Origin: JAUYQR01 sp043727195
GTDB lineage: Bacteria > Pseudomonadota > Alphaproteobacteria > Rhodobacterales > Rhodobacteraceae
Assembly: GCA_043727195.1 (NCBI GenBank)
Contig: JAYSYZ010000300.1
Span: 1-18,866, forward strand
Reading direction: 5' to 3'
Length of the DNA stretch: 18,866 nt
Made by a program: the position numbers and the translations under genes. Numbering within the stretch: position 1 is the stretch's first letter; the number at the start of each line of letters is the position of its first letter. Shown one piece after another: positions 8,411-14,982 of this stretch. The notes below the pieces were generated by a model. It saw nothing but the letters and a program-made list of their open reading frames with translations. It was not told the DNA's origin and searched no databases.

Positions 8411-9544
8411 TCAGTCTCCTGTTCGGGCGGTGGCGGTGAACCAGTCCATCGGGTTAACCGGGGCAGCTCCCAATCTCAATTCCATATAAAGCGTTTCCGT
8501 GTCGCGCCCGCCAGACCCATCTGCGGGCGGGGTGGTGAATTCTGTCGAGGCCGATCCTGATCCGCCGCCAGACCCGCCCATAAGACCGACGGGCGCGCCA
8601 GCGGCAATGACCTCTCCCACCTCGCCATAAAGGGTATCAAGCCCGGCGAGAACCAGAAGATAGCCGTCTCCGGGTTCAAGGATCATCACATTTCCGTAGT
8701 CAAGCAGCGGGCCGCGGTAGCGAATGGTCGCGGGCCAGGGTGCGGTGACCAGCGCCCGCGCCTGGGTGGCCAGCGTCAGACCCGGGAGGCGGGTGCCGGC
8801 AGCGTCGGCCTCGTCCGGTTCGCGCAGCAACGCGCCGAGGACCGGCAGCGGCAGGGTGCCCTTGGCCGCGGTGAAGGTCTGATCCTGCCGGTCATCGACG
8901 TTGAGCGACAGGCCCTCGGCAAAGTCCTCAAGCGTGTCGGCGTTTTCCAGCAGGCTGCGCAGCGCCTCGGGGTCGTCGGTGAAGCGGCGGGGCAGGTCGA
9001 TGCGGTCGGAGATCGCCTGCGACAGCGTGGTGCGGGCCGTTTGCGCGGCGGCAAGGCCACGGGTGAGGGTTTCGCCTGCGGCCTGCTGCAGGGCGCGCAG
9101 GTCGGTCAGCTCCTGCAGTTCGGCGCGCAGGCTTTCGGCTTCGGCCTGCAGTGCGGGCGTCACATCGGCCAGCATCATGCCAGACCGCGCCGTGCCCAGC
9201 GCGCCGTCGGGGTGAAGCAACAAAAGCGGGCCCGGGTTCGCCTCGATCGTCGACAGCACGCCCAGCAACTGCCCGATGCTGTCGCTTTTCGCTGCAAGGC
9301 GGCGGGTGAGGGCGGATTCGCGCGATGCTGCCGCGCGCAACGCGGCGCGCAGGGCGGAAAGGCCCTGCTCATAGGCGCGGATTGTCTGGGTGAGGGCGGT
9401 GACGCGGTCGCGGGCGGCGGTGGCCACGTCGAGCGCCGCGACGGCAGACTGCAGATCGGCGGCAGCTTTCGCCGCCTGTGCGGCAACGGTTTCGGCCTGC
9501 AACGGCGCGGCCAGCATGATGACAAGTGCGGCGGCGCGGATCAT
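8411..9544 (-). CDS. EnvC-like murein hydrolase activator (degenerate M23/LytM)
   Basis: Predicted periplasmic protein of 377 residues that probably activates amidases which split septal peptidoglycan. It has a signal peptide (MIRAAALVIMLAAPLQAE), a long Ala-rich coiled-coil part at about 20-180, and a C-terminal LytM-like domain at about 275-377 (APWPATIRYRGPLLDYGN, DTLYGEVGEVIAAGAPVGLMGG, ETLYMELRLGAAPVNPMDWF). The LytM part has no histidine at all, so the zinc ligands are missing and it should not be an active endopeptidase, as in EnvC. A Gly/Ser/Thr-rich insertion of about 24 residues (325-348) interrupts the domain just before its last strand. The start at 9544 overlaps the gpmI stop by four bases (ATGA). 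A longer frame up to 10120 is only the shadow of gpmI. Confidence 0.88.
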   Translation of the reverse strand: MIRAAALVIMLAAPLQAETVAAQAAKAAADLQSAVAALDVATAARDRVTALTQTIRAYEQGLSALRAALRAAASRESALTRRLAAKSDSIGQLLGVLSTIEANPGPLLLLHPDGALGTARSGMMLADVTPALQAEAESLRAELQELTDLRALQQAAGETLTRGLAAAQTARTTLSQAISDRIDLPRRFTDDPEALRSLLENADTLEDFAEGLSLNVDDRQDQTFTAAKGTLPLPVLGALLREPDEADAAGTRLPGLTLATQARALVTAPWPATIRYRGPLLDYGNVMILEPGDGYLLVLAGLDTLYGEVGEVIAAGAPVGLMGGSGGGSGSASTEFTTPPADGSGGRDTETLYMELRLGAAPVNPMDWFTATARTGD

Positions 9545-11058
9545 GCGATAAGGGTTTTTCCGGTCATCTCTGCCGGTTGCGACATGCCCATCAAGTGCAG
9601 CAGCGTGGGCGCAAGATCGCAGAGGCGGCCATCGCGCAGGATGGCCCCGCGCGGGCCGCCGACCAGGATCACGGGCACCGGGTTGGTGGTATGGGCGGTA
9701 TGCGGGCCGCCGGTGACAGGATCGACCATCAGCTCGCAATTGCCATGATCGGCGCAGATCAGCATGGCGCCGCCTGTTGCGGTAAGGGCGGCCAGCGCAC
9801 GGGTCAGCCCCTGATCCACCGCCTCGCAAGCCCTGATCGCGGCGGGCAGGGAGCCGGTATGGCCGACCATGTCGGGGTTGGCGAAGTTCACCACGATCAG
9901 GTCGTAGCCGTGGTTGATTGCGGCGACGAGGTGGTCGGTGACTTCGGCGGCGCTCATCTCGGGCTGCAGGTCGTAGGTCGCGACCTTGGGCGACTGTGGC
10001 ATGGCGCGATCTTCGCCGGGGTAGGGCACCTCGCGGCCGCCGTTCAGGAAGAACGTGACATGGGGGTACTTCTCGGTTTCCGCCAGACGGAACTGGGTCT
10101 TGCCGTGGGCCGCGACCCATTCGCCGAGGGTGTTGACAAGCACGCGCTTGGGAAAGGCAGTGGCCATGAAAGCGTTATGTCCGGTGGAATATTCGACCAT
10201 GCCCAGCATCGCAGACCATGTCGGGCGGGTGCCGGTGTCAAACGCGAGAAAAGCTGGATTGCCAAGCGCGGCAAGAATCTCGCGCGCCCGGTCGGCGCGG
10301 AAGTTCAGGCAGAATAAACCGTCGCCGTCCCTGACGCCGGTGTAACCGGCGATGACGGTGGGGGCCAGGAATTCGTCGGTTTCCCCCTTGGCGTAGGAAT
10401 GGATGACGGCAGTGGCGGCATCGGGGGCCACCTCGCCTGTGGCGCGCACGATGGCTCGATAGGCACGTTCGACACGGTCCCAGCGATTGTCGCGGTCCAT
10501 CGCCCAATAGCGGCCGATGACAGTGGCCACCTCGGCACCGGGTGGCAGCGCGGCGGTCAGTTGCGCCATGAAGGCGGCAGCGGACGAAGGGGCCACGTCG
10601 CGGCCATCCGTGATGGCGTGCAGCGCCACAGGCACCCCAAGCGCGGTGATGGCGGTACAGGCGGCGATGATGTGGCTGATGTGGCCGTGCACGCCGCCGC
10701 TTGACACAACGCCCATCAGATGCGCCGTGCCCCTGTTGGCCTTCACCTTTGCGGCAAAGCTTGTCACCTCGGGGTTGGCGGCAAAGCTGCCATCTTCGAC
10801 CGCCAGATCAATCGCCCCAAGGTCCATCGCTACCACGCGGCCAGCGCCGATGTTGGTGTGGCCCACCTCAGAATTGCCCATCTGGCCGGTTGGCAGGCCG
10901 ACGTCGGGGCCGTGGGTGATCAGGGTGGCATGCGGGCAAGTTGCCCAGAGGTGGTTGAAGGTCGGCACAAAGGCCTGAGCGGGCGCGCTGACAGCCGGGT
11001 TATCGCCGATGCCCCAGCCGTCGAGGATGCACAGCACGACGGGTTTCGGTGTGGGCAT
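9541..11058 (-). CDS. gpmI: 2,3-bisphosphoglycerate-independent phosphoglycerate mutase
   Basis: Cytoplasmic glycolytic and gluconeogenic enzyme that interconverts 3- and 2-phosphoglycerate, dependent on manganese. It has 505 residues, the normal length. Family features are visible along the chain: metal-binding LDGWG near 12-16, the phosphoserine motif MGNSEVGHTNIGAGR with Ser63, HAITDGRDVAPSSA near 147-160, GRYWAMDRDNRWDR, NFRADRAREI, EKYPHVTFFLNGG, YDLQPEMSA, NFANPDMVGHTG and ADHGNCE. A CAGGAG ribosome site lies just before the ATG at 11058. It heads the gpmI - envC-like - ctpA block; its last four bases double as the start of the envC-like gene. Nothing odd is seen in the coding sequence. 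Confidence 0.97.
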   Translation of the reverse strand: MPTPKPVVLCILDGWGIGDNPAVSAPAQAFVPTFNHLWATCPHATLITHGPDVGLPTGQMGNSEVGHTNIGAGRVVAMDLGAIDLAVEDGSFAANPEVTSFAAKVKANRGTAHLMGVVSSGGVHGHISHIIAACTAITALGVPVALHAITDGRDVAPSSAAAFMAQLTAALPPGAEVATVIGRYWAMDRDNRWDRVERAYRAIVRATGEVAPDAATAVIHSYAKGETDEFLAPTVIAGYTGVRDGDGLFCLNFRADRAREILAALGNPAFLAFDTGTRPTWSAMLGMVEYSTGHNAFMATAFPKRVLVNTLGEWVAAHGKTQFRLAETEKYPHVTFFLNGGREVPYPGEDRAMPQSPKVATYDLQPEMSAAEVTDHLVAAINHGYDLIVVNFANPDMVGHTGSLPAAIRACEAVDQGLTRALAALTATGGAMLICADHGNCELMVDPVTGGPHTAHTTNPVPVILVGGPRGAILRDGRLCDLAPTLLHLMGMSQPAEMTGKTLIA

Positions 11059-11128
11059 GTGCGGGCTCCTGTAACGGCTGATGCAGGTTTACGCGGATGC
11101 CGGGGGCAGGGCAACCGGCGGTCTGGCT

Positions 11129-11139
11129 GGGGGGGGGGG
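11129..11139. repeat. G11 homopolymer in the gpmI upstream region
   Basis: Eleven consecutive G residues (C on the minus, coding strand) lie in the 110-bp gap between the EamA transporter stop at 11169 and the gpmI start at 11058, about 70 nt before the gpmI ATG. Tracts of this length are prone to slipped-strand change and to sequencing or assembly error. It is outside any gene I support, so any effect would be on gpmI expression, not on reading frame. Confidence 0.7.
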
Positions 11140-11168
11140 CGCGTCGTCATGGTCAGCTGACATACCCG

Positions 11169-12059
11169 TCAGGCTTGAACGGCGGCTGCCTTTTCGCGCA
11201 CCCGTTGCCGCCAGAGCGTGAACACTCCGGCTGCCACCACGATCCCCGCGCCGAGGGCCACGTTCATGCGCAGCGTTTCGCCGAAAACCGCAATGCCGAT
11301 CATCGACGCAAACACCAGTTGCAGATAGGCGAAGGGTTGCACGGCAGAGGCTTCGGCCACCGCGTAGGACTTTATCAGCAGCCAGTGGCCCAGCACCGCC
11401 ATGCCGCACAGCGCGGCCATCCAGCCCCAGTCCGGCGGGGTCATCGCCTCCCACGACCAGATGCCGACCAGTGTCATCACCAGCGCGCCGACGGTGCCAG
11501 TCCAGAAAAAGCTGACCGACGTATCGTCTTTGCGGGCAACATAGCGGGTCAATAAGCCGTAAAGCGCGAACAGGAAGGCAGCCAGCAGCGGTACCAGCGC
11601 CCAAGACGAGAACACCGCAAAGCCCGGTTGCAGGATGATCAGCACCCCCGCAAGACCCACCAGAATTGCCGTCCAGCGCCGCCAGCCGACCTTTTCGCCC
11701 AGGATCGGGCCGGAGAGGGCTGCCACAAGCAGCGGGTAGCAGGTGAACACCGCATGCGCCTCGATCAAGCCGAGGTGTACAAAGCCCACGACCATCACGC
11801 AAATCTCGGCCACCAGAATGACGCCGCGGGCGGCCTGCAGCCAGGGGGTGGCGGAGCGGACGGAGGCGCGTAGCCCACCCGGCGTGCGGGCGGCGACGGC
11901 AATGACGAACGCCGCAAAGAACCAGAAGCGGATCATCACGATCATCATCACGTTGTATTCCGCGGCAAGGTGGCGCGAGATGCCATCCAGCGCCGCAAAG
12001 ACAAAGGTGGTGGCGATCATCAGCCAGATGCCTGCCCTGGTGTTTTGCGGCGTGGTCAC
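11169..12059 (-). CDS. EamA/DMT-superfamily transporter (second of a tandem pair)
   Basis: Inner-membrane drug/metabolite-type exporter or permease of unknown substrate, 296 residues, with two EamA halves and about ten hydrophobic helices (GIWLMIATTFVFAALDG, FFAAFVIAVAA, GLIEAHAVFTCYPLLVAAL, then WALVPLLAAFLFALYGLLTRY in the second half). The start is the GTG at 12059, which overlaps the TGA of the upstream paralog by four bases (GTGA), a sign of translational coupling. The frame runs on far upstream to 13220, but that is only the shadow of the first copy and beyond. It shares long blocks with its neighbour (RHLA-YN, VMIR-W, FAAFVI, ALSGPILGE, GLAGVLIIL-PG), so the two arose by duplication. 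Confidence 0.9.
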   Translation of the reverse strand: MTTPQNTRAGIWLMIATTFVFAALDGISRHLAAEYNVMMIVMIRFWFFAAFVIAVAARTPGGLRASVRSATPWLQAARGVILVAEICVMVVGFVHLGLIEAHAVFTCYPLLVAALSGPILGEKVGWRRWTAILVGLAGVLIILQPGFAVFSSWALVPLLAAFLFALYGLLTRYVARKDDTSVSFFWTGTVGALVMTLVGIWSWEAMTPPDWGWMAALCGMAVLGHWLLIKSYAVAEASAVQPFAYLQLVFASMIGIAVFGETLRMNVALGAGIVVAAGVFTLWRQRVREKAAAVQA

Positions 12060-12919
12060 CGGCGCTCCAGCGACAGGGCGTAAAGGCCTGCGGCGACGAT
12101 GACGGCGGTGCCCAAGGCGACCGGCAGGGCCAGGGTTTCGCCGTAGACGGCAAGGCCGATCAGGGTGACGAAGACAATCTGCAGATAGGCGTAGGGCTGG
12201 ACCCGCGCGGCCTCGATTGCCTCGTAGCACTTCAGCAGCAGCCAGTGCGACAGGATCGACAGCACGCAGTAGAAGGCGAGGAACACCAGGTCCTGCGGCG
12301 CGACGGGTTCGAGATTTGGCAGGCCGAGGCCGGTCATCAGAACTGCACCGATGACACCCGGCCAGAAGAAGGCGGGGAAGGTCGGCTCGTCCCGCGTGGT
12401 CAGGCGGGTCAGCACGGAATAGGTGGCAAACATCAGCGCGGCGGCGAGCGGCAGGAGCGCGGGCCAGGCGAACACGCCCGATCCGGGGCGCAGGATGATC
12501 AGCACCCCGGCAAGGCCTGCGCCGACGGCAGCCCAGCGTTGCCACGAGATCCGCTCGCCCAGGATCGGGCCGGACAGGGCGACGACAAGAAGCGGGCAGA
12601 TCGCAAAGATCGCGTGGCTTTCGATCAGGCCGATCAGGGTGTAGCCCCAGACGATCAGACAGACCTCGGTCACCAGAAGGGTGGAGCGGATCAGATGCGC
12701 GCCGAGCCGGGAGGACCGGATCGCCGCGCGGGGGCCCTCGGGGCGGCGCAGCGCCAGGAAGATCACGAAGGCCGCGAAGGCCCAGTAGCGGATCATCACG
12801 ACCATCAGGGTATTGTATTGCTCTGCCAGGTGGCGGGAAAACCCGTCTTGCGCGGCAAAGGCGGCAACGGCGGCGATCATCAGCCAGATGCCGCGGGTGG
12901 GATTCTTGGAGAGGGTCAT
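12056..12919 (-). CDS. EamA/DMT-superfamily transporter (first of a tandem pair)
   Basis: Inner-membrane transporter of 287 residues with two EamA repeats and about ten helices. The first repeat opens with GIWLMIAAVAAFAAQDGFSR and ends near GVLIILRPG. The second opens near WPALLPLAAALMFATYSVLT and ends with VIVAAGLYALSLERR. The ATG at 12919 gives a family-typical N-terminus (a short polar lead, then helix 1) but lacks a clear Shine-Dalgarno sequence. It is first of the two overlapping transporter genes, and a 16-bp palindrome lies about 50 nt upstream of it. The substrate is unknown; amino acids, nucleosides and drugs are all known substrates of this superfamily. Confidence 0.9.
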   Translation of the reverse strand: MTLSKNPTRGIWLMIAAVAAFAAQDGFSRHLAEQYNTLMVVMIRYWAFAAFVIFLALRRPEGPRAAIRSSRLGAHLIRSTLLVTEVCLIVWGYTLIGLIESHAIFAICPLLVVALSGPILGERISWQRWAAVGAGLAGVLIILRPGSGVFAWPALLPLAAALMFATYSVLTRLTTRDEPTFPAFFWPGVIGAVLMTGLGLPNLEPVAPQDLVFLAFYCVLSILSHWLLLKCYEAIEAARVQPYAYLQIVFVTLIGLAVYGETLALPVALGTAVIVAAGLYALSLERR

Positions 12920-12967
12920 CGTGAGGCTGTCGGTAGCACGGGCACGGGGCAGGGTGTAGGGGGTGTG

Positions 12968-12983
12968 ATAACACGCGTGTTAT
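12968..12983. promoter_or_regulatory. perfect 16-bp palindrome, candidate operator
   Basis: ATAACACGCGTGTTAT is a perfect inverted repeat without spacer, in the divergent gap between the EamA transporter pair (minus) and the LRR gene (plus). It lies 49 nt upstream of the transporter ATG and 136 nt upstream of the LRR ATG. Size and symmetry fit a dimeric repressor site of the TetR, MarR or GntR kind. No regulator gene is adjacent, so the binding protein is unknown. Confidence 0.5.
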
Positions 12984-13024
12984 GACTGGTAAGGTGTTGT
13001 ATTTGTGAGATAAGGCAAAATTTG

Positions 13025-13039
13025 TTAAGGTTCTGTTAG
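13025..13039 (+). promoter_or_regulatory. near-consensus CtrA-type site (TTAA-N7-TTAG)
   Basis: TTAAGGTTCTGTTAG matches seven of the eight fixed bases of the CtrA box TTAA-N7-TTAA, which is known from Caulobacter and Rhodobacterales. It can also be read as an 11-bp direct repeat (TGTTAAGGTTC / TGTTAGGGTTT) from 13023. It lies about 80 nt upstream of the LRR gene in an AT-richer stretch suitable for a promoter. A match of this quality can occur by chance in such a stretch. Confidence 0.3.
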
Positions 13040-13101
13040 GGTTTGCGGGGGCTTGTGCGGTTGGATTTGGCGGGTCATGTTCCGAGAGGCGCGCAGGTGA
13101 C

Positions 13102-13118
13102 GCCGCAAGGGAGGCGGC
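13102..13118 (+). promoter_or_regulatory. ribosome binding site in a hairpin loop before the LRR gene
   Basis: GCCGC and GCGGC form a 5-bp stem whose 7-nt loop is exactly AAGGGAG, the Shine-Dalgarno sequence of the LRR gene; the ATG follows directly. This supports the start at 13119. It may expose or limit ribosome access, which is inferred only from the pairing. Confidence 0.4.
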
Positions 13119-14897
13119 ATGGGGAAGGCGGAAAAGGCGTTCGAGGAGGCGAAGCGGCGGATTGCTGAGGCGAAGAGGGACGGGGCGAAGAGGCTGGACC
13201 TGAGTATTGAGGGTTTGCAACGGATTCCGGAGGAATTGGTAGGTTTGGCGAGTCTGATAGGACTTGACCTTTCCGGAACCGACGTGACCGACATTTCCGC
13301 GCTTGGTGGTATGACCGAGCTTAGAGGTCTTGTTTTATCTAGTTGCGGTGTGACGGATATCTCCACGATTGCTGGGTTGCGCAGGCTAAGGGGGCTTGAC
13401 CTCTCGCAAACTGGTGTAGTCGACGTGTCTGCGCTCGGCGAACTTAAAAGCATGATGGATCTCAATCTCTCCGGCTCTGGCGTTAGAAGTGTTTCGTCGC
13501 TTACTTGGCTATCACACCTCGTGCGTCTAGACCTGTCGCGCACCGCCGTGACGGATATCTCGGCGCTTTCAAGGCATAGTGCGCTTGTGTGGTGTGATCT
13601 GTCTAACACTCGCGTTAGCGATATTTCTGCGCTTGCCGGATATACCAGTCTGGTGCGGCTAGACCTTTCTCATACCTCAGTGACAGATGTGTCAGCACTT
13701 GCTGGGATGAAGGCTTTGAAGGTACTGAAACTATCCGGCACAGATGTGAGTGAGATATCGGCACTTGCGAATCTTACCAGTCTTAAGGGGCTTGACCTTA
13801 CCAACACTTTCGTTGGGGTCATAAGTCTTAGAAACATTGGTGGGTTGGAGCAGTTGGTGACGGTACCTGAGTACGCAGGATTGAGATTTGAGGGATGCGC
13901 AGCGACTCGTGAGGACGCGCGCATTGAGGAAATTTCTCGAATAGAGCGACCCAAACAACGAGCACGGGCGTTGTTCGAGTATCTGGGGATGCCGGTTCCG
14001 GGGGAGGGCCCAGAACCGAAGCTTAATTTGGTTCCGAACCTTCCCGCACGGATTCCCGCGCCATTGGAAGTAGCGGTGGGCGAAGTCACCATCGCCATGG
14101 CCGGACCCAGCGGCTTGCCGGTCAGCGATGCCAATGCGCGGGCGGCTTTGGGATGGGAGGCGTTGCAGCGGTATCGGCTGGATTTTGCGGCGGCGTTCAG
14201 CATTCACAACTATGCACCGCTGCCTGCTTACCTCGCCTCGTTCGACCGGGAGATGGGCGAGGGCTATGATCCGCGCCGGGTGATCGGGATCGGGATGCAA
14301 GGGCAGCGGATCATCATCCTGTCCAAGGACGCGGAGTTTCTGGCACGGTTGCCGGATGGGGCGGGGGGCGACCTCAGGGGCTTTGCAGCGGCGATTGCGA
14401 CCTTTGTGAACCGGTTCCCGGACTGGGTGCTGTACGAGGGCTTGGAAGAGTTGGACGATGTGTCGCCTGCGGCGGTGCGCGCGGGGGAGGCCGAGTTCCG
14501 GGCGCTGGATGCGATCATCTTTTCCACTCCTGAGGCGCGGGAGGATGTGAAAGCGGAATACCGTGCCGAGGTGGCCGAAGGGACGGATGCAAAGGCGGGA
14601 GTGCCGGAGGCACGGGGGCTTGTCGCCTCGACCCACGAGGTGGCGCGGGCCTTGGCGGAGGACGGGTTGGCGCGTCGGGAGCGAGAGCGCAGGGCGCGCA
14701 ATGCGGTTTTGGCCCGGAAGGGCGGCGATCTGTATGACAAGACGGTGCTGGCACCGGTCGGGATCAGTCTGCATGTGATGAAGCGGATGGAAGGCCCGTT
14801 GCGCAAGCTTGCCAAGCGGTTCCCGAAGAAGTTCGGGTGGCTGGAGGCGTGGTATGACCACATGTTTCCGCCAAGCGATGGGGAGATGCCGGGCTGA
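13119..14897 (+). CDS. leucine-rich repeat protein with C-terminal domain of unknown function
   Basis: Cytoplasmic protein of 592 residues (no signal peptide), function unknown. Residues 1-22 form a charged helix (AEKAFEEAKRRIAEAKRDGA). A first LRR with an IPEEL end (22-44) is the type of cap seen in bacterial LRR and Roco proteins. Eight regular 22-residue repeats follow at 45-220, consensus LxxLdLSxTxVtDISALa, then a degenerate one to about 244. There is no P-loop, TIR, F-box or protease motif. The C-terminal part (about 310-592) contains VIGIGMQGQRIIILSKDAEF, an Arg/Ala-rich helix near 520-540, and a basic amphipathic end (MEGPLRKLAKRFPKKFGWLE). From memory, Rhodobacteraceae have related LRR proteins with a similar tail; none has a role I can name. 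The repeat region is near 48% GC in sampled lines, against about 73% in the C-terminal coding part. The last codons and stop lie inside a REP palindrome. Confidence 0.85.
   Translation: MGKAEKAFEEAKRRIAEAKRDGAKRLDLSIEGLQRIPEELVGLASLIGLDLSGTDVTDISALGGMTELRGLVLSSCGVTDISTIAGLRRLRGLDLSQTGVVDVSALGELKSMMDLNLSGSGVRSVSSLTWLSHLVRLDLSRTAVTDISALSRHSALVWCDLSNTRVSDISALAGYTSLVRLDLSHTSVTDVSALAGMKALKVLKLSGTDVSEISALANLTSLKGLDLTNTFVGVISLRNIGGLEQLVTVPEYAGLRFEGCAATREDARIEEISRIERPKQRARALFEYLGMPVPGEGPEPKLNLVPNLPARIPAPLEVAVGEVTIAMAGPSGLPVSDANARAALGWEALQRYRLDFAAAFSIHNYAPLPAYLASFDREMGEGYDPRRVIGIGMQGQRIIILSKDAEFLARLPDGAGGDLRGFAAAIATFVNRFPDWVLYEGLEELDDVSPAAVRAGEAEFRALDAIIFSTPEAREDVKAEYRAEVAEGTDAKAGVPEARGLVASTHEVARALAEDGLARRERERRARNAVLARKGGDLYDKTVLAPVGISLHVMKRMEGPLRKLAKRFPKKFGWLEAWYDHMFPPSDGEMPG
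13251..13778 (+). repeat. eight 66-bp coding repeats (22-residue LRR units)
   Basis: Inside the LRR gene, eight consecutive 22-residue units repeat every 66 bp. Each carries LSxT/S and a V(T/S)D(I/V)S-like core, except the fifth (SGSGVRSVSSLTW) and the ninth (VSEIS). The units have diverged at DNA level, so the array is old and not a fresh expansion. The register is set by the conserved LDLS. Confidence 0.85.
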
Positions 14898-14909
14898 AGC
14901 CCGGCCTAC
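14888..14909 (-). repeat. GTAG-type REP element, copy 1
   Basis: On the minus strand this reads GTAG followed by an 18-base palindrome (GCCGGGCT / AGCCCGGC arms with a 2-nt centre). A GTAG head before a palindrome is the known signature of RAYT-associated REP elements. Its left arm encodes the last two residues and TGA of the LRR gene, so the coding sequence ends in the repeat. It may also act as a 3' stabilising hairpin or terminator. Confidence 0.65.
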
Positions 14910-14918
14910 CTGGAGATG

Positions 14919-14937
14919 GATGGGCAACCTGCCCATC
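14919..14937. repeat. hairpin between the two REP copies
   Basis: GATGGGCA-acc-TGCCCATC forms an 8-bp perfect stem with a 3-nt loop. It lies between the two GTAG palindromes in the 81-bp convergent gap. No GTAG head is attached, so it may be a REP-like partner as in composite BIME-type arrays, or an independent hairpin. Confidence 0.55.
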
Positions 14938-14960
14938 TTCCGGGTGGGTGGCGTGGCGGT

Positions 14961-14982
14961 GCCGGGGCGCGCCCCGGCCTAC
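14961..14982 (-). repeat. GTAG-type REP element, copy 2
   Basis: On the minus strand this reads GTAG followed by the perfect palindrome GCCGGGGCGCGCCCCGGC. It has the same orientation as copy 1 and a related arm sequence, 73 bp away. Its GTAG head supplies the TAG stop codon of mnmD (14979-14981). The palindrome could also end transcription from either side. Confidence 0.65.

Noticed and set aside
9545..10120. Possible N-terminal extension of the envC-like protein
   Set aside because: The extension overlaps gpmI in another frame and is Arg/Pro-rich nonsense. The ATG at 9544 gives a proper signal peptide and a four-base overlap.
11169..13220. A 683-codon frame that could suggest a fused transporter
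   Set aside because: Its first half is out of frame with the first EamA gene and reads as Arg/Pro-rich shadow. The real second copy starts at the GTG at 12059.
13731..14936. Minus-strand frame of 401 codons under the LRR gene
   Set aside because: The plus strand has regular LRR units and a good ribosome site. The antisense translation shows no domain.
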